Assembly (NCBI RefSeq): GCF_025642135.1
Contig: NZ_CP106793.1
Span: forward strand, 1,488,001-1,552,000
DNA length: 64,000 nucleotides
Direction of reading: 5' to 3'
From: Streptomyces cynarae
Lineage (GTDB): Bacteria; Actinomycetota; Actinomycetes; Streptomycetales; Streptomycetaceae
Program-made: the position numbers and the translations under genes
Shown: positions 35,444 to 44,075 of the stretch, one piece after another
How the letters are laid out: every line of letters starts with the position of its first letter
Numbering within the stretch: position 1 is the first letter of the stretch
The notes under the pieces: generated by a model
Database searches by the model: none
The model's input: the letters and a program-made list of their open reading frames with translations, nothing else
Told to the model about the DNA's origin: nothing

Positions 35444-36148
35444 CTAGAAGATCGGGTTGATCGTGCATCCGTGTGCCTGTGGGAGCCGACGTACGAGGAG
35501 ATAGGTCCGCCGGCTGGGGTGCTCGTGTCCGGGGTGTGGTGCTCGGTCGAGCCGTGCGGTGAGGGTGAGGCCCGCTTGGGCGAGGGCCGCCGTTTCGGCG
35601 ACCGGGTCGAGGAAGCGGAAGGTGAGGTCGACGGGGCGGTCCCACCATTCGGTGAGGTGTGTCGCCTGTCCGGGGCGGGTGTCGCCGTCGCTGGTGTGGA
35701 AGGCGAGGAGGGCATGGCCTTCAGGGCGCAGCACACGGGCGAATTCCCTGTAGGCGGCGGCTCGTTGGTTCTGGTCCAGGTGGATCACGGCGTACCAGCA
35801 CAGGATGCCGCTCGCCGTCCGCGAGCGGATCGGCAGCGCGGTCATGTCCGCAGCGGCGAACGGCAGGGAGGTGGCGTGGTGCGCGATGGTGCACATGGCA
35901 GGCGACAGGTCGACGCCGAAGGTACGGGCTCCGCGGCGGGCCAGGTGGGCTGTTGCGTGGCCCGGTCCGCAGCCGATGTCCACGATCGGTCCGTCGGTGG
36001 CCAGTTCGGCGAAGGCGTCCAGCAGAGCGCGGTCGAGGGGCTTGCCCTGGAGTTCGTCGCCGATCTCGGCGGCGTAGCGTTCGGCCACCGTGTCGTAGCT
36101 GCGGCGTGTCACGGCGGTCGCCGCGGTATGCGGGCGAGGTGCTGTCAT
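35444..36148 (-). CDS. class I SAM-dependent methyltransferase
   Basis: A 234-residue methyltransferase with motif I VDIGCGPGHATAHLARRG (about 55-72), ADMTALPIRS (motif near 100) and LRPEGHALLAFHTSDGD (about 140). It belongs to the UbiE/MenG-like group of small-molecule methylases; substrate unknown. The start ATG 36148 overlaps the stop of the hydrolase-GNAT gene by 4 bases, so the two are coupled. Its end faces the NACHT gene, 17 bases away. Confidence 0.85.
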   Translation of the reverse strand: MTAPRPHTAATAVTRRSYDTVAERYAAEIGDELQGKPLDRALLDAFAELATDGPIVDIGCGPGHATAHLARRGARTFGVDLSPAMCTIAHHATSLPFAAADMTALPIRSRTASGILCWYAVIHLDQNQRAAAYREFARVLRPEGHALLAFHTSDGDTRPGQATHLTEWWDRPVDLTFRFLDPVAETAALAQAGLTLTARLDRAPHPGHEHPSRRTYLLVRRLPQAHGCTINPIF

Positions 36149-37644
36149 GCCTGGCTCCGCTCGGGTCGGATGATCGCTTCGGCACCGATCGGAGTGAACC
36201 CGGCGGCGAGGAAGGAGCGCAGCGAGCGGGCGTTGCCCGGGGCGACGGCGGCGTGGACGAGCTCCCCTTCCGGGACCAGGGTGAGGGCGTCGGCGAGCAG
36301 CGCCCGGCCTTGTCCGCGACCGCCGTCCGCGGGTTGATGCAGTTCGATGCTGAGTTCCGTACGCCCGGCGAGTCCCGCCGCCAGAGTGACCAAGCCTCGC
36401 TCGTCCCCGAATACCCGTACTCCGGAGCGCAGTTGCCGGGCATACCGCACCCTGGGGTGGTCGTCGGCGTCCGTGATCGGCCGCAGGCGGGGTGGGCCGC
36501 CGGTGCCGCGGTGGACGAGGGTGGCGTCGACGCTGCCGATCCGGCCCGTGGGTCCGGCGAGGGCGCGCAGGAAGTCCGGGGACAAGGAGCCGCCGAAGCC
36601 GTCGGGCCGGTGCGCGTGGACCTGTGCGCCGGGCAGCGCGGTGGCGACGACGGCGTGGCCGGTGAAGGCGACCGAGCACTCCAGTCCGCCGGGCAGCGCG
36701 GGCAGCACCGTGACCGCCCCGTCGGCGGGCGGGAAGCGTCCTTCGGCGGCGTCGCAAAGGTACGCCAGCAGCGGGTGCGCGGGCGCGAGTGCGGTTCGGT
36801 GGGCATCGAGGAAGGCCAGCAGCGCGGCGTTGAACCGCTCCGGTTGCTCCAGGTTCGGCAGGTGGGCGGCGTCGTCGATGACTTCGAGCGACGAGCCGGT
36901 GACGAGCCCGTGGATGAGCCGGGCCTCCTCCACCGGCGTGTAGGTGTCCTCGGCGCCCACCATCACGAGGGTCGGTACCCGCACGGCCTCCAACGCAGGG
37001 CGGTAGTCCGGCCGTTCGGCCCGCCCGCGCAGGGCCGCCGCGGCTCCGGCCGGGTCGGTGCCGCGCATCATGCCCAGTACGTGCCCGGCGACCTCGGGCA
37101 GGCCGGTCACGTGGTGCGGCGCGATCATCCTGTCGATCACCTGGGTCGCGTACCCGTCCATGCCCTCGGCCGGCAGGCGGTCGGCGAGCGCGTTGCGGAA
37201 CGCCCTGCCTTCCTCGGTCTCGGCGACCGGTGAGGTGTCGGCCAGCACCAGCGCGGCCACCCGCTCGGGGTGACTGCGCTGCATCTCCATGGCGATCTGG
37301 CCGCCCATCGACAGCCCCGCCACCACGGCCCGCTCCACCCCGAGCCGGTCGAGCAGCTCCGCGAGATCCCGCGCGAAGTCCGACAGCAGCGTCGTCCCTG
37401 GAACGACCGTGCTCTCCCCGTAGCCGCGCAGGTCGGGGACGATCACCCGGTACCCCGCGCCCACGAGCGCCTCAACCTGGGGCCGCCACATGCTGCGGTT
37501 GAACGGGTGCCCGTGGACCAACAGGACCGGCACCCCTGCGGGGGAACCGAGATCGTCACAGGAGATGGTGACACCGGGCGCGACGAGGACCGCGCGCGCT
37601 TTGGTCCCGCTCGCCGATGCCGACGCCGCGCTGGTGGAGTTCAT
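36145..37644 (-). CDS. alpha/beta hydrolase-GNAT acetyltransferase fusion
   Basis: A 499-residue two-domain protein. Residues about 20-290 are an alpha/beta hydrolase: oxyanion region LLVHGHPFNRS, nucleophile elbow GLSMGGQ (Ser about 117), acid and His residues (VGAEDTYTP; DDAAHLPNLEQP). Residues about 385-499 are a GNAT domain with GGRGQGRALLADAL as acetyl-CoA loop and AVAPGNARSLRSFLAAGF. A linker of about 80 residues joins them. The fusion suggests hydrolysis and acetylation of related substrates, perhaps inactivation of an antibiotic or acyl compound; that is inference. The start is ATG 37644; ATG 37704 is possible. Confidence 0.83.
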   Translation of the reverse strand: MNSTSAASASASGTKARAVLVAPGVTISCDDLGSPAGVPVLLVHGHPFNRSMWRPQVEALVGAGYRVIVPDLRGYGESTVVPGTTLLSDFARDLAELLDRLGVERAVVAGLSMGGQIAMEMQRSHPERVAALVLADTSPVAETEEGRAFRNALADRLPAEGMDGYATQVIDRMIAPHHVTGLPEVAGHVLGMMRGTDPAGAAAALRGRAERPDYRPALEAVRVPTLVMVGAEDTYTPVEEARLIHGLVTGSSLEVIDDAAHLPNLEQPERFNAALLAFLDAHRTALAPAHPLLAYLCDAAEGRFPPADGAVTVLPALPGGLECSVAFTGHAVVATALPGAQVHAHRPDGFGGSLSPDFLRALAGPTGRIGSVDATLVHRGTGGPPRLRPITDADDHPRVRYARQLRSGVRVFGDERGLVTLAAGLAGRTELSIELHQPADGGRGQGRALLADALTLVPEGELVHAAVAPGNARSLRSFLAAGFTPIGAEAIIRPERSQA

Positions 37645-37799
37645 GCCAGCCGCCCTTCTGGGTGGGAGTACGCCGGTCGCGTACCGTCTCGCGGCCGGCG
37701 TCATGGGAGAGTCCTGAGTGCTCGTCAGGGTTTCACGGCGTGCACGATCCGCAGCCCCTGGGGTCTGCGGCATCGTGGCGGGCGTCCGGTCCCGCCGCC

Positions 37800-37996
37800 C
37801 CGACCTGTCTGGAGCGGGTTCGCGCGCTGCACCGCAGGGGCGTCATCCCCGCCTACCACGCCGACATCCCCGCCGCCCTCAACCGCGGCGTTCAGGCGCT
37901 CGTCCCCGTCGGACCGGCTCGGCGAGCGCGGCGAGATCACCGGCTTCCGCACCTCGGTCATTTTTCAGCAGGTGAGCAACACCGCCCCCACGCGGC
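37800..37996 (+). pseudogene. remnant of an Lrp/AsnC regulator gene
   Basis: One frame encodes TCLERVRALHRRGVIPAYH and DIPAALNRGVQALVP, clearly the end of the helix-turn-helix and the start of the effector domain of an Lrp protein. After about 37910 the frame shifts, and FRTSVIFQQVSNT appears in another frame, like the Lrp C-terminus. Most of the effector domain is deleted, and no 5' end remains. Confidence 0.75.
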
Positions 37997-38036
37997 TTCC
38001 CGTGGCCGACCAGCACTTCAGCTGTCAGCGAGGCTG

Positions 38037-38105
38037 TCAGGGCACGGTGATGACGATCTTGCCGCGCGCGTGACCCCCGGCACTCCGGTCGGGCTTGCTG
38101 TGCCA
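38037..38105 (-). pseudogene. 3' fragment of a zinc-type NADP oxidoreductase gene
   Basis: On the minus strand the last codons read WHSKPDRSAGGHARGKIVI, then TVP and a stop. The GHARGKIVI ending is characteristic of quinone oxidoreductase/zinc-binding dehydrogenase family proteins. No further upstream likeness is seen, so only the 3' end survives. Confidence 0.65.
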
Positions 38106-38335
38106 ACCGGGCACGACGGTTCGTCTGCGTGCCGAACTGGAGGAGTGGCTGCCGGGGGTCCCGCCAGCACCCGGCGTGGGCACCCCGAGCGCCACCGGGC
38201 GACCTGACAGGGCCGGCAGACGACGTCAGGTCGCCGACGTTCGTGCAGGCGACTCGGCCCTGCTCCTGAAGACGGCCGGGCCCGAACTCGGCCCGACCTG
38301 CCGGCAGCGCCGCGCCGAGGTGGCTCGGCCCCGGC

Positions 38336-38797
38336 TCACCCGTTCAGCCGCAAGGTCCACACCACGGTCATCTCGCCCGTGACGGCCCCGTCCTCGCGCT
38401 GAATGGCAATGCTCACAGGGAATTCCGGCCGCGCACCCGCGTCGAGTTCCGCGATGACCTCGGCCGCCGGGCGGCCCAGGGTCGCCGTGGCCGTCACCGG
38501 TCCCATGGCGAGCTTCTTGTAGTCGATCTCGGCCCGCACCGCGAGCGGTACCGCGCGGAAGAGCTGGTCGCCGAAGGCTGTCAGAACGATGGCTCCGCTG
38601 GCGGATTCGGCCAACGTGAACATGGCGCCGGCGTGGGGACCGCCGAGGTGATTGTGGTATTCCGGCTGGTCCGGGAGCTGGAGCACGGCACGCTCCGGGG
38701 TCACCTCGATGAACTCGAGGTTCAGGGTGCGCACCATAGGGACCGCGGCGGCAAGCATCTCGCCCATCGAGGCGCTGTCAACTGTCACAGACGACAT
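38336..38797 (-). CDS. DUF4442/PaaI-like hotdog thioesterase
   Basis: A 153-residue hotdog-fold protein: HNHLGGPHAGAMFTLAESASG (about 48-68) is the active-site helix region. Such proteins hydrolyse acyl-CoA thioesters. ATG 38797 is the start. The last 20 codons are similar to the isolated fragment at 32435, so this gene marks the right edge of the accessory region. Confidence 0.87.
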   Translation of the reverse strand: MSSVTVDSASMGEMLAAAVPMVRTLNLEFIEVTPERAVLQLPDQPEYHNHLGGPHAGAMFTLAESASGAIVLTAFGDQLFRAVPLAVRAEIDYKKLAMGPVTATATLGRPAAEVIAELDAGARPEFPVSIAIQREDGAVTGEMTVVWTLRLNG

Positions 38798-38865
38798 GTT
38801 ACCGGCGAGTAGTAGTTCTGGCCACCCCGCTCCGCGGATGCCGCAACGCCGGACACGGCACCCCG

Positions 38866-39711
38866 TCAGCCGATGCTGAAGGCGCCGTCGGGAGGTTCAG
38901 GCGACGGGACGGCGTTCTCGTCGTGCACCGGCTCCGCGCCGCCCAAGAAGTCCCGTAGCGCCGCGCCGTGTTCGACGCGGGCCGGGAACGCGTCCGCGGC
39001 GGATCGGCGGGCGAGCGGGGCCGTGTCCAGTGGCCGGTGCCCGGCGAGGAGTACGGCGTTGCCGAAGCGGCGGCCGCGCAGCACGGCCGGCTCGGCGATC
39101 AGCACCAGCTCCTGGAAAACCGTCGCGAATGTGGCGAGTTGGGAGCGCAGGAAGGCGAAGGGCGCGGAGTCGGCGAGGTTCGCCAGATAGACGCCGTCCG
39201 GGCGCAGCACCCGCTCGGCGGCACGCGCGTACGCCACCGTCGTCAGGTGGGCGGGGACACGGGAGCCGCCGAAGACGTCCGCGATCACGATGTCGGCCGA
39301 GGACGGCGGGGCGGCCTCGAGCCAGGCGCGGGCGTCAGCCGCGTGCAGGGTGATGCCGGAGTCCGCGGGCAGCGGCAGGTGCTCCACGACGAGGTCGAGC
39401 AGGCCCCGGTCGGCCTCGACCACGTCCTGCCGTGAGCCGGGTCTGGTCGCGGCGACATAGCGCGGCAGGGTGAGCGCGCCCCCGCCGAGGTGCACCACGT
39501 CCAGCGCCCGCCCCGGCTCCGCGGCCGTGTCCAGCACATGGCCGAGCCGTCGCGCGTACTCGAACTCCAGATGCGTCGGGGCGTCCAGATCGACGTACGA
39601 CTGCGGCGCCCCGTCGACCGTGAGGAGCCAGGCCCGCTCACGGTCGACGTCGGGCATCAGCTTGGCGGTGCCGTGGTCGGTGGTACGGGTGACGGGTATG
39701 GGCTCGCTCAC
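38866..39711 (-). CDS. spermidine synthase-like methyltransferase-fold protein
   Basis: A 281-residue protein with the spermidine-synthase Rossmann core: VVHLGGGALTLPRYV (about 93-107), DVVEADRGLLDLV, and IVIADVFGGSRVP (about 145). The N-terminal beta domain is short (LLTVDGAPQSYVDL). Many actinobacterial members of this family lack proven polyamine activity, and the usual GGGDG is GGGAL here, so the substrate is uncertain. The start is GTG 39711. It follows tuf3 on the same strand by 61 bases. Confidence 0.8.
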   Translation of the reverse strand: MSEPIPVTRTTDHGTAKLMPDVDRERAWLLTVDGAPQSYVDLDAPTHLEFEYARRLGHVLDTAAEPGRALDVVHLGGGALTLPRYVAATRPGSRQDVVEADRGLLDLVVEHLPLPADSGITLHAADARAWLEAAPPSSADIVIADVFGGSRVPAHLTTVAYARAAERVLRPDGVYLANLADSAPFAFLRSQLATFATVFQELVLIAEPAVLRGRRFGNAVLLAGHRPLDTAPLARRSAADAFPARVEHGAALRDFLGGAEPVHDENAVPSPEPPDGAFSIG

Positions 39712-39772
39712 GGCTCCATTGTGCGGGTGCGGGAAGACCGCGGCCTCCCCGCACCCGCTCGGAACGGCACCC

Positions 39773-40942
39773 TCAGGCGAGGGACGTCACCGTGCCGGCG
39801 CCGACCGTCCGGCCGCCCTCACGGATCGCGAACCCCAGCCCCGGCTCCAGCGGGACCTCACGGCCCAGCTCCACCGTCATCGTGACCGTGTCGCCGGGGC
39901 GGGCGACCGCCGTCTCCCCGAGGTCGACGTCGCCGACGACATCCGCCGTACGGATGTAGAACTGCGGCCGGTAACCGGTCGACACCGGCGTCGTACGCCC
40001 GCCCTCACGGGCCGACAGCACGTACACCCGCGCCGTGAAGCGCCGGCTCGGCACCACGCTGCCGGGCGCCGCGACGACGTGCCCGCGGCGGACCGCGTCG
40101 CGCGGCACCCCGCGCAGCAGCAGCGCAACGTTGTCCCCCGCCTGCGCCTCCTCCATCGGCTTGCCGAAGGTCTCCAGACCGGTGACCACCGTCTCCACCT
40201 CCGCGCCGAGCACCTCGACCCGGTCGCCCACCCGGATTCTGCCGCGCTCGACCGCGCCGGTGACGACCGTGCCGCGGCCGGTGATGGTGAGCACGTTCTC
40301 CACCGGCAGGAGGAACGGCGCGTCCACGTACCGCTCGGGCACGGGCACATACGTGTCCACCGCGTCGAGCAGCGCGTCGATCGCCGCGGTCCAACGCGGG
40401 TCGCCCTCCAGGGCCTTGAGCCCGGAGACGCGTACGACCGGTACGGAGTCCCCCGGGTAGCCCTGCGCGGTGAGCAGGTCGCGGACCTCCAGCTCGACCA
40501 GGTCGGTGAGCTCCTCGTCGCCCGCGTCGGCCTTGTTGAGGGCGACGACGATGTGGTCGACGCCCACCTGCCGGGCGAGCAGCACGTGTTCGGCGGTCTG
40601 CGGCATGATCCCGTCGAGCGCGGAGACGACGAGGATCGCCCCGTCGAGCTGCGCGGCCCCGGTGACCATGTTCTTGACGTAGTCGGCGTGGCCCGGCATG
40701 TCCACGTGCGCGTAGTGCCGGGTGTCCGTCTCGTACTCGACGTGCGCGATGTTGATGGTGATGCCGCGCGCCGCCTCCTCCGGGGCCCGGTCGATCCGGT
40801 CGAACGGCACGAAGGTGCCGCTGCCGCGCTCGGCGAGGACCTTGGTGATGGCGGCGGTCAGGGTGGTCTTGCCGTGGTCGACATGGCCCATCGTGCCGAT
40901 GTTCAGGTGCGGTTTGGTGCGCACGTATGCCGTCTTGGACAT
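39773..40942 (-). CDS. tuf3: divergent elongation factor Tu (EF-Tu3 type)
   Basis: A 389-residue EF-Tu. GTPase motifs: GHVDHGKTT (residues 19-27), DMPGHADY where housekeeping EF-Tu has DCPGHADY (about 80), NKAD (about 133) and SGLKALEG replacing SALKALEG. Domains 2 and 3 are complete ([23 protein letters not shown]). Many substitutions relative to the translation EF-Tu, and the isolated position away from rpsL-fusA, match the Tuf3 paralog of streptomycetes. That paralog is known to be stress-linked and can differ in elfamycin sensitivity. Good site GAGG before the ATG. Confidence 0.9.
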   Translation of the reverse strand: MSKTAYVRTKPHLNIGTMGHVDHGKTTLTAAITKVLAERGSGTFVPFDRIDRAPEEAARGITINIAHVEYETDTRHYAHVDMPGHADYVKNMVTGAAQLDGAILVVSALDGIMPQTAEHVLLARQVGVDHIVVALNKADAGDEELTDLVELEVRDLLTAQGYPGDSVPVVRVSGLKALEGDPRWTAAIDALLDAVDTYVPVPERYVDAPFLLPVENVLTITGRGTVVTGAVERGRIRVGDRVEVLGAEVETVVTGLETFGKPMEEAQAGDNVALLLRGVPRDAVRRGHVVAAPGSVVPSRRFTARVYVLSAREGGRTTPVSTGYRPQFYIRTADVVGDVDLGETAVARPGDTVTMTVELGREVPLEPGLGFAIREGGRTVGAGTVTSLA

Positions 40943-41072
40943 GGCTGTACCTCGTAGCCTCTTCGGTGGTGCTCAAGTGACGGCCCCGGCGTCGGGAACG
41001 GCGGCCGGGACGGGGACCCCGAGGTCTTGCCGACCCTCCCCCTGCGGGGTCCGCCGGACGATCCGGGAAGGG

Positions 41073-41273
41073 TCAGCTTCGGGCGCCGTCGACTGCGGCC
41101 ACGAGGAGCGGGACGGCAGCCTTCGGAGCATCCGCGACGGCGGATGCTGCGAGGACGAAGGCGTACCGGAACATGCCGTAGAGCATCGCCGACTCGTCCG
41201 TCGGCGTCGAATGGTTTTCCGCGCGGGGCGAGTTCGCCGAGAGATGCCTCTCACGCCCCATGAGGCGGACCAT
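41073..41273 (-). CDS. possible small protein, 66 residues
   Basis: A 66-codon frame on the minus strand has coding-like third-position GC and a hydrophobic helix (MLYGMFRYAFVLAASAVADA, from about residue 30). No family is recognised, and no strong ribosome site is seen. It sits alone in the 368-base gap between tuf3 and the TVP38 gene, which otherwise holds the tuf3 promoter. It may be a real small protein or chance. Confidence 0.3.
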   Translation of the reverse strand: MVRLMGRERHLSANSPRAENHSTPTDESAMLYGMFRYAFVLAASAVADAPKAAVPLLVAAVDGARS

Positions 41274-41310
41274 ACGGCGATCACACGCACCCGTCGGTTA
41301 CTGTCACCGA

Positions 41311-42186
41311 ATGCTCGATGCCACCACCCGCTCTGGCGGCACCGCCACGGCCTCTCCCCGGGCCGTCACCACGGCCTCTCCCCAGGCCGCCGCCACGGCC
41401 TCTCCCCAGGCCGCCGCCACGGCCTCTCCCCGGGCCGTCACCACGGCCTCTCCCCAGGCCGCCGCCACGGAGCACACAGCCGCACCGGTCGCCGCCGCCG
41501 TCATATCGCCCGGTTTCGCCGCCCGTTGCACCAGAGTGCTGCTGTCGCCCTGGTCGCGTCTCGCCCTGCTCGTCGCGCTGCTCGCGGCGGCGGCGTCCTG
41601 TGTGCTGGCGTTCGAGCCGCAGAGACTGCTGGCGCACGGCTGGCCGCCGCAGCTCGGAGGTGCCGCGGCGGCCGTCGTGTTCGCGGTGGCGTACGGGGTG
41701 TGCACGGTCGCGTTCGTGCCCCGCCCGCTGCTGAACCTGGCGGCGGGCGCCCTGTTCGGCTCCCAGCCCGGCACGGGCGCGGCCCTCGCGGGCACCGTGC
41801 TCGGGGCGGGGATCGCGTTCGGGCTCGGCCGGGTGCTCGGGCAGGACGCGCTGCGCCCGTTGCTGCGCGGGCGCTGGCTGAAGGCGGCGGACGGGCAGCT
41901 CAGCCGGCACGGCTTCCGCTCGATGATGGCGGCGAGGCTGTTCCCCGGGGTGCCGTTCTGGGCGGCCAACTACTGCGCCGCCGTCTCCCGGATGCGCTGG
42001 GCGCCGTTCCTGCTCGCGACGGCGCTCGGGTCGGTCCCGAACACCGCCGCGTACGTGGTCGCCGGAGCCCGTGCCGCGAAGCCGACCTCGCCGGCCTTCC
42101 TGATCGCGCTGGCGTTCATCGCCGTGCCCGCTCTGGCCGGAGCGGTGGTGGCCTGGCGCAAGCGCCACCACCTGCGCGGGCGGTAG
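41311..42186 (+). CDS. TVP38/TMEM64 family membrane protein
   Basis: A 291-residue membrane protein. Residues about 14-53 are five 8-residue Ala/Ser/Pro/Thr repeats (ASPRAVTT/ASPQAAAT). After a linker come about five membrane segments of the VTT/DedA superfamily, with LNLAAGALFGSQPG and MMAARLFPGVPFWAANYCAAVSR as hallmarks. Probable lipid scramblase-like or transport role. ATG 41311 is the start. The repeat tract is cytoplasmic or linker in character and likely varies in length among strains. Confidence 0.85.
   Translation: MLDATTRSGGTATASPRAVTTASPQAAATASPQAAATASPRAVTTASPQAAATEHTAAPVAAAVISPGFAARCTRVLLSPWSRLALLVALLAAAASCVLAFEPQRLLAHGWPPQLGGAAAAVVFAVAYGVCTVAFVPRPLLNLAAGALFGSQPGTGAALAGTVLGAGIAFGLGRVLGQDALRPLLRGRWLKAADGQLSRHGFRSMMAARLFPGVPFWAANYCAAVSRMRWAPFLLATALGSVPNTAAYVVAGARAAKPTSPAFLIALAFIAVPALAGAVVAWRKRHHLRGR
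41350..41469 (+). repeat. coding minisatellite, five 24-bp units
   Basis: Five tandem 24-base units of two types (starting GCCTCTCCCCGGGCC or GCCTCTCCCCAGGCC) in order A-B-B-A-B encode the octapeptide repeats of the TVP38-family protein. The length keeps the frame, so copy number could change without breaking the gene. Confidence 0.9.
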
Positions 42187-42313
42187 TGCCGATCCGGGCG
42201 GCGCGAGCCGGTGAACCATTCCGGTCGCGGCGCTGGACCGCCACTGGACCGCAGTAAACCGCCACCGGACCGCCCATGGGCCGCCTCTTGGCCGACATCA
42301 CCTCCAGGCGCCT

Positions 42314-43483
42314 CTAGACCGCCTCGAGGATCATCGCGTTGGCGAGGCCTCCCGCCTCGCACATCGTCTGCAGGCCGAAGCGGGCTCCGCGCGTGCGGAG
42401 TGCGTGCGCGAGCGTCGTAGTCAGGCGGGTGCCGCTCGCGCCCAGCGGGTGGCCGATCGCGATGGCCCCGCCGTGGACATTGACCTTGGCGAGGTCGGCA
42501 CCCGTCTCCTGCTGCCAGGCCAGGACGACGGAGGAGAAGGCCTCGTTCACCTCGAACAGGTCGATGTCGTCGAGTGTCAGCCCTGCCCTGCGCAGCACCT
42601 TCTCGGTGGCCGGGATGACCCCGGTGAGCATCAGCAGCGGATCGGAGCCGGTGACCGCGAAGCTGTGCAGCCGGGCGAGCGGGCGCAGTCCGAGGCGGGC
42701 CGCGGTCTCGCTGGAGGTGATCAGCACGGCGGAGGCGCCGTCGTTGATGGGGCTCGCGTTGCCGGCGGTGACGTTCCACTCGATCTGCGGGAACCGCTCG
42801 GCGAACGTGGGGTCGTAGTAGGCGGGCTTGAGTCCGGCGAGGATCTCGGACGTGCTGTCGGGGCGTACGCACTCGTCGCGCCTGAGGCCCTCCAGGGGCG
42901 CCGTCTCCGCGTCGAACAGGCCGGCGTCCCAGGCCGCTGCCGCCTTCCGGTGCGAGGAGACGGCGAAGGTGTCCATCTGCTCACGGTCGATCGACCACTT
43001 GGCGGCGATCAGCTCGGCGCTGATGCCCTGCGGGACCAGGCCCTCCGGGTAGCGCTCGGCGACACCGGGCCCGAAGGGGTCCTTGCCGGCGGGCACGTTG
43101 GACCACATCGGTACGCGGCTCATGGACTCCACACCGCAGGCCACGACGATGTCGTACGCGCCCGACAGCACGCCCTGTGCCGCGAAGTGCACGGCCTGCT
43201 GGGAGGAGCCGCACTGGCGGTCGACGGTGGTCGCAGGCACCGTCTCCGGGAACCCCGCGGACAGGACGGCGTACCGGGTGGTGTTCATCGCCTGCTCGCC
43301 GACCTGGTCGACGGTGCCGCCGATGACGTCGTCGATGAGCGCCGGGTCGATGCCGGAGCGTTCGACGAGGGTGCGCAAGGTGTGCGCGAGGAGTTCCACG
43401 GGGTGGACGTGGGCGAGGGCGCCGTTGGGCTTCCCCTTGCCCACCGGGGTGCGTACGGCTTCGACGATGACGGCGTCACGCAT
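42314..43483 (-). CDS. thiolase family protein (acetyl-CoA acetyltransferase)
   Basis: A 389-residue thiolase with all catalytic elements: nucleophile Cys91 in VDRQCGSSQQA, NEAFSS (about 320), GGAIAIGHPLGASGTR with the catalytic His (about 345), and a C-terminal CEAGG loop. It catalyses acyl-CoA cleavage or condensation. It is divergent from an HxlR regulator, its likely controller. Confidence 0.92.
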   Translation of the reverse strand: MRDAVIVEAVRTPVGKGKPNGALAHVHPVELLAHTLRTLVERSGIDPALIDDVIGGTVDQVGEQAMNTTRYAVLSAGFPETVPATTVDRQCGSSQQAVHFAAQGVLSGAYDIVVACGVESMSRVPMWSNVPAGKDPFGPGVAERYPEGLVPQGISAELIAAKWSIDREQMDTFAVSSHRKAAAAWDAGLFDAETAPLEGLRRDECVRPDSTSEILAGLKPAYYDPTFAERFPQIEWNVTAGNASPINDGASAVLITSSETAARLGLRPLARLHSFAVTGSDPLLMLTGVIPATEKVLRRAGLTLDDIDLFEVNEAFSSVVLAWQQETGADLAKVNVHGGAIAIGHPLGASGTRLTTTLAHALRTRGARFGLQTMCEAGGLANAMILEAV

Positions 43484-43598
43484 GGTGCGGGCCTCCTTGC
43501 CGGGCGGCTGCCGGTGCGGCGATTACCGGTGAGTAGGAAATCTGGACCCACCATAGCCCGCAGAGTTGGAAAAGCAAACCCTCGCCTAGACTGGGCTC

Positions 43599-44069
43599 AT
43601 GGCCGCCTCCAAAGACCCGCGCCCCTGCTCGATCGCCGACGCCCTGGCCCTGGTCGGCGAGAAGTACTCCCTGCTCGTCCTGCGCGAGGTGTGCCTCGGC
43701 AACGGGCGGTTCGACCAGCTCGTGCGCAACATCGGCGCCCCGCGCGACATCCTGGCCGCACGGCTGAAGCGGCTGGTGGAGGCGGGGATCCTGACGAAGA
43801 GGCTCTACAGCGAGCGCCCGCAGCGCTTCGAGTACCGGGCCACGGCGGCGGGTCTGGAACTGGAGCCGGTCCTGATGACCCTCAAGGAATGGGGCGACCG
43901 CCATCTCAGGAGAGACGGCGATCGCCCCATGGTGGTCGAACACATCTGCGGCAACGAACTCGTCCCGGTCGTCACCTGCTCCGTCTGTGGCGAGGAAGTG
44001 CGCCACGAGGACCTGACGGCGCACCCGCAGACGCCGGGCTGGACGGTGTCCGGCCCGGCGGCCGCGTAG
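43599..44069 (+). CDS. HxlR family regulator with C-terminal CxxC
   Basis: A 156-residue protein with the HxlR winged helix (residues about 8-105: CSIADALALVGEKYSLLVLREV; ILAARLKRLVEAGIL). It has an extra C-terminal piece with VVTCSVCGEEV, a CxxC pair that could bind metal or sense redox. The cysteine near residue 10 is typical of HxlR redox sensors. Divergent from the thiolase. Confidence 0.88.
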   Translation: MAASKDPRPCSIADALALVGEKYSLLVLREVCLGNGRFDQLVRNIGAPRDILAARLKRLVEAGILTKRLYSERPQRFEYRATAAGLELEPVLMTLKEWGDRHLRRDGDRPMVVEHICGNELVPVVTCSVCGEEVRHEDLTAHPQTPGWTVSGPAAA

Positions 44070-44075
44070 GCCTGC

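Noticed and set aside
38095..38382. Plus-strand frame overlapping oxidoreductase remnant
   Set aside because: Low-complexity translation; runs into the thioesterase gene antisense; no support.
32435..38400. Classical attL/attR pair of an integrative element
   Set aside because: The two thioesterase ends differ at several positions and there is no integrase gene, so identical att cores cannot be claimed.
39773..40942. Housekeeping tuf gene
   Set aside because: Sequence deviates at conserved GTPase residues and is not in the str operon context.
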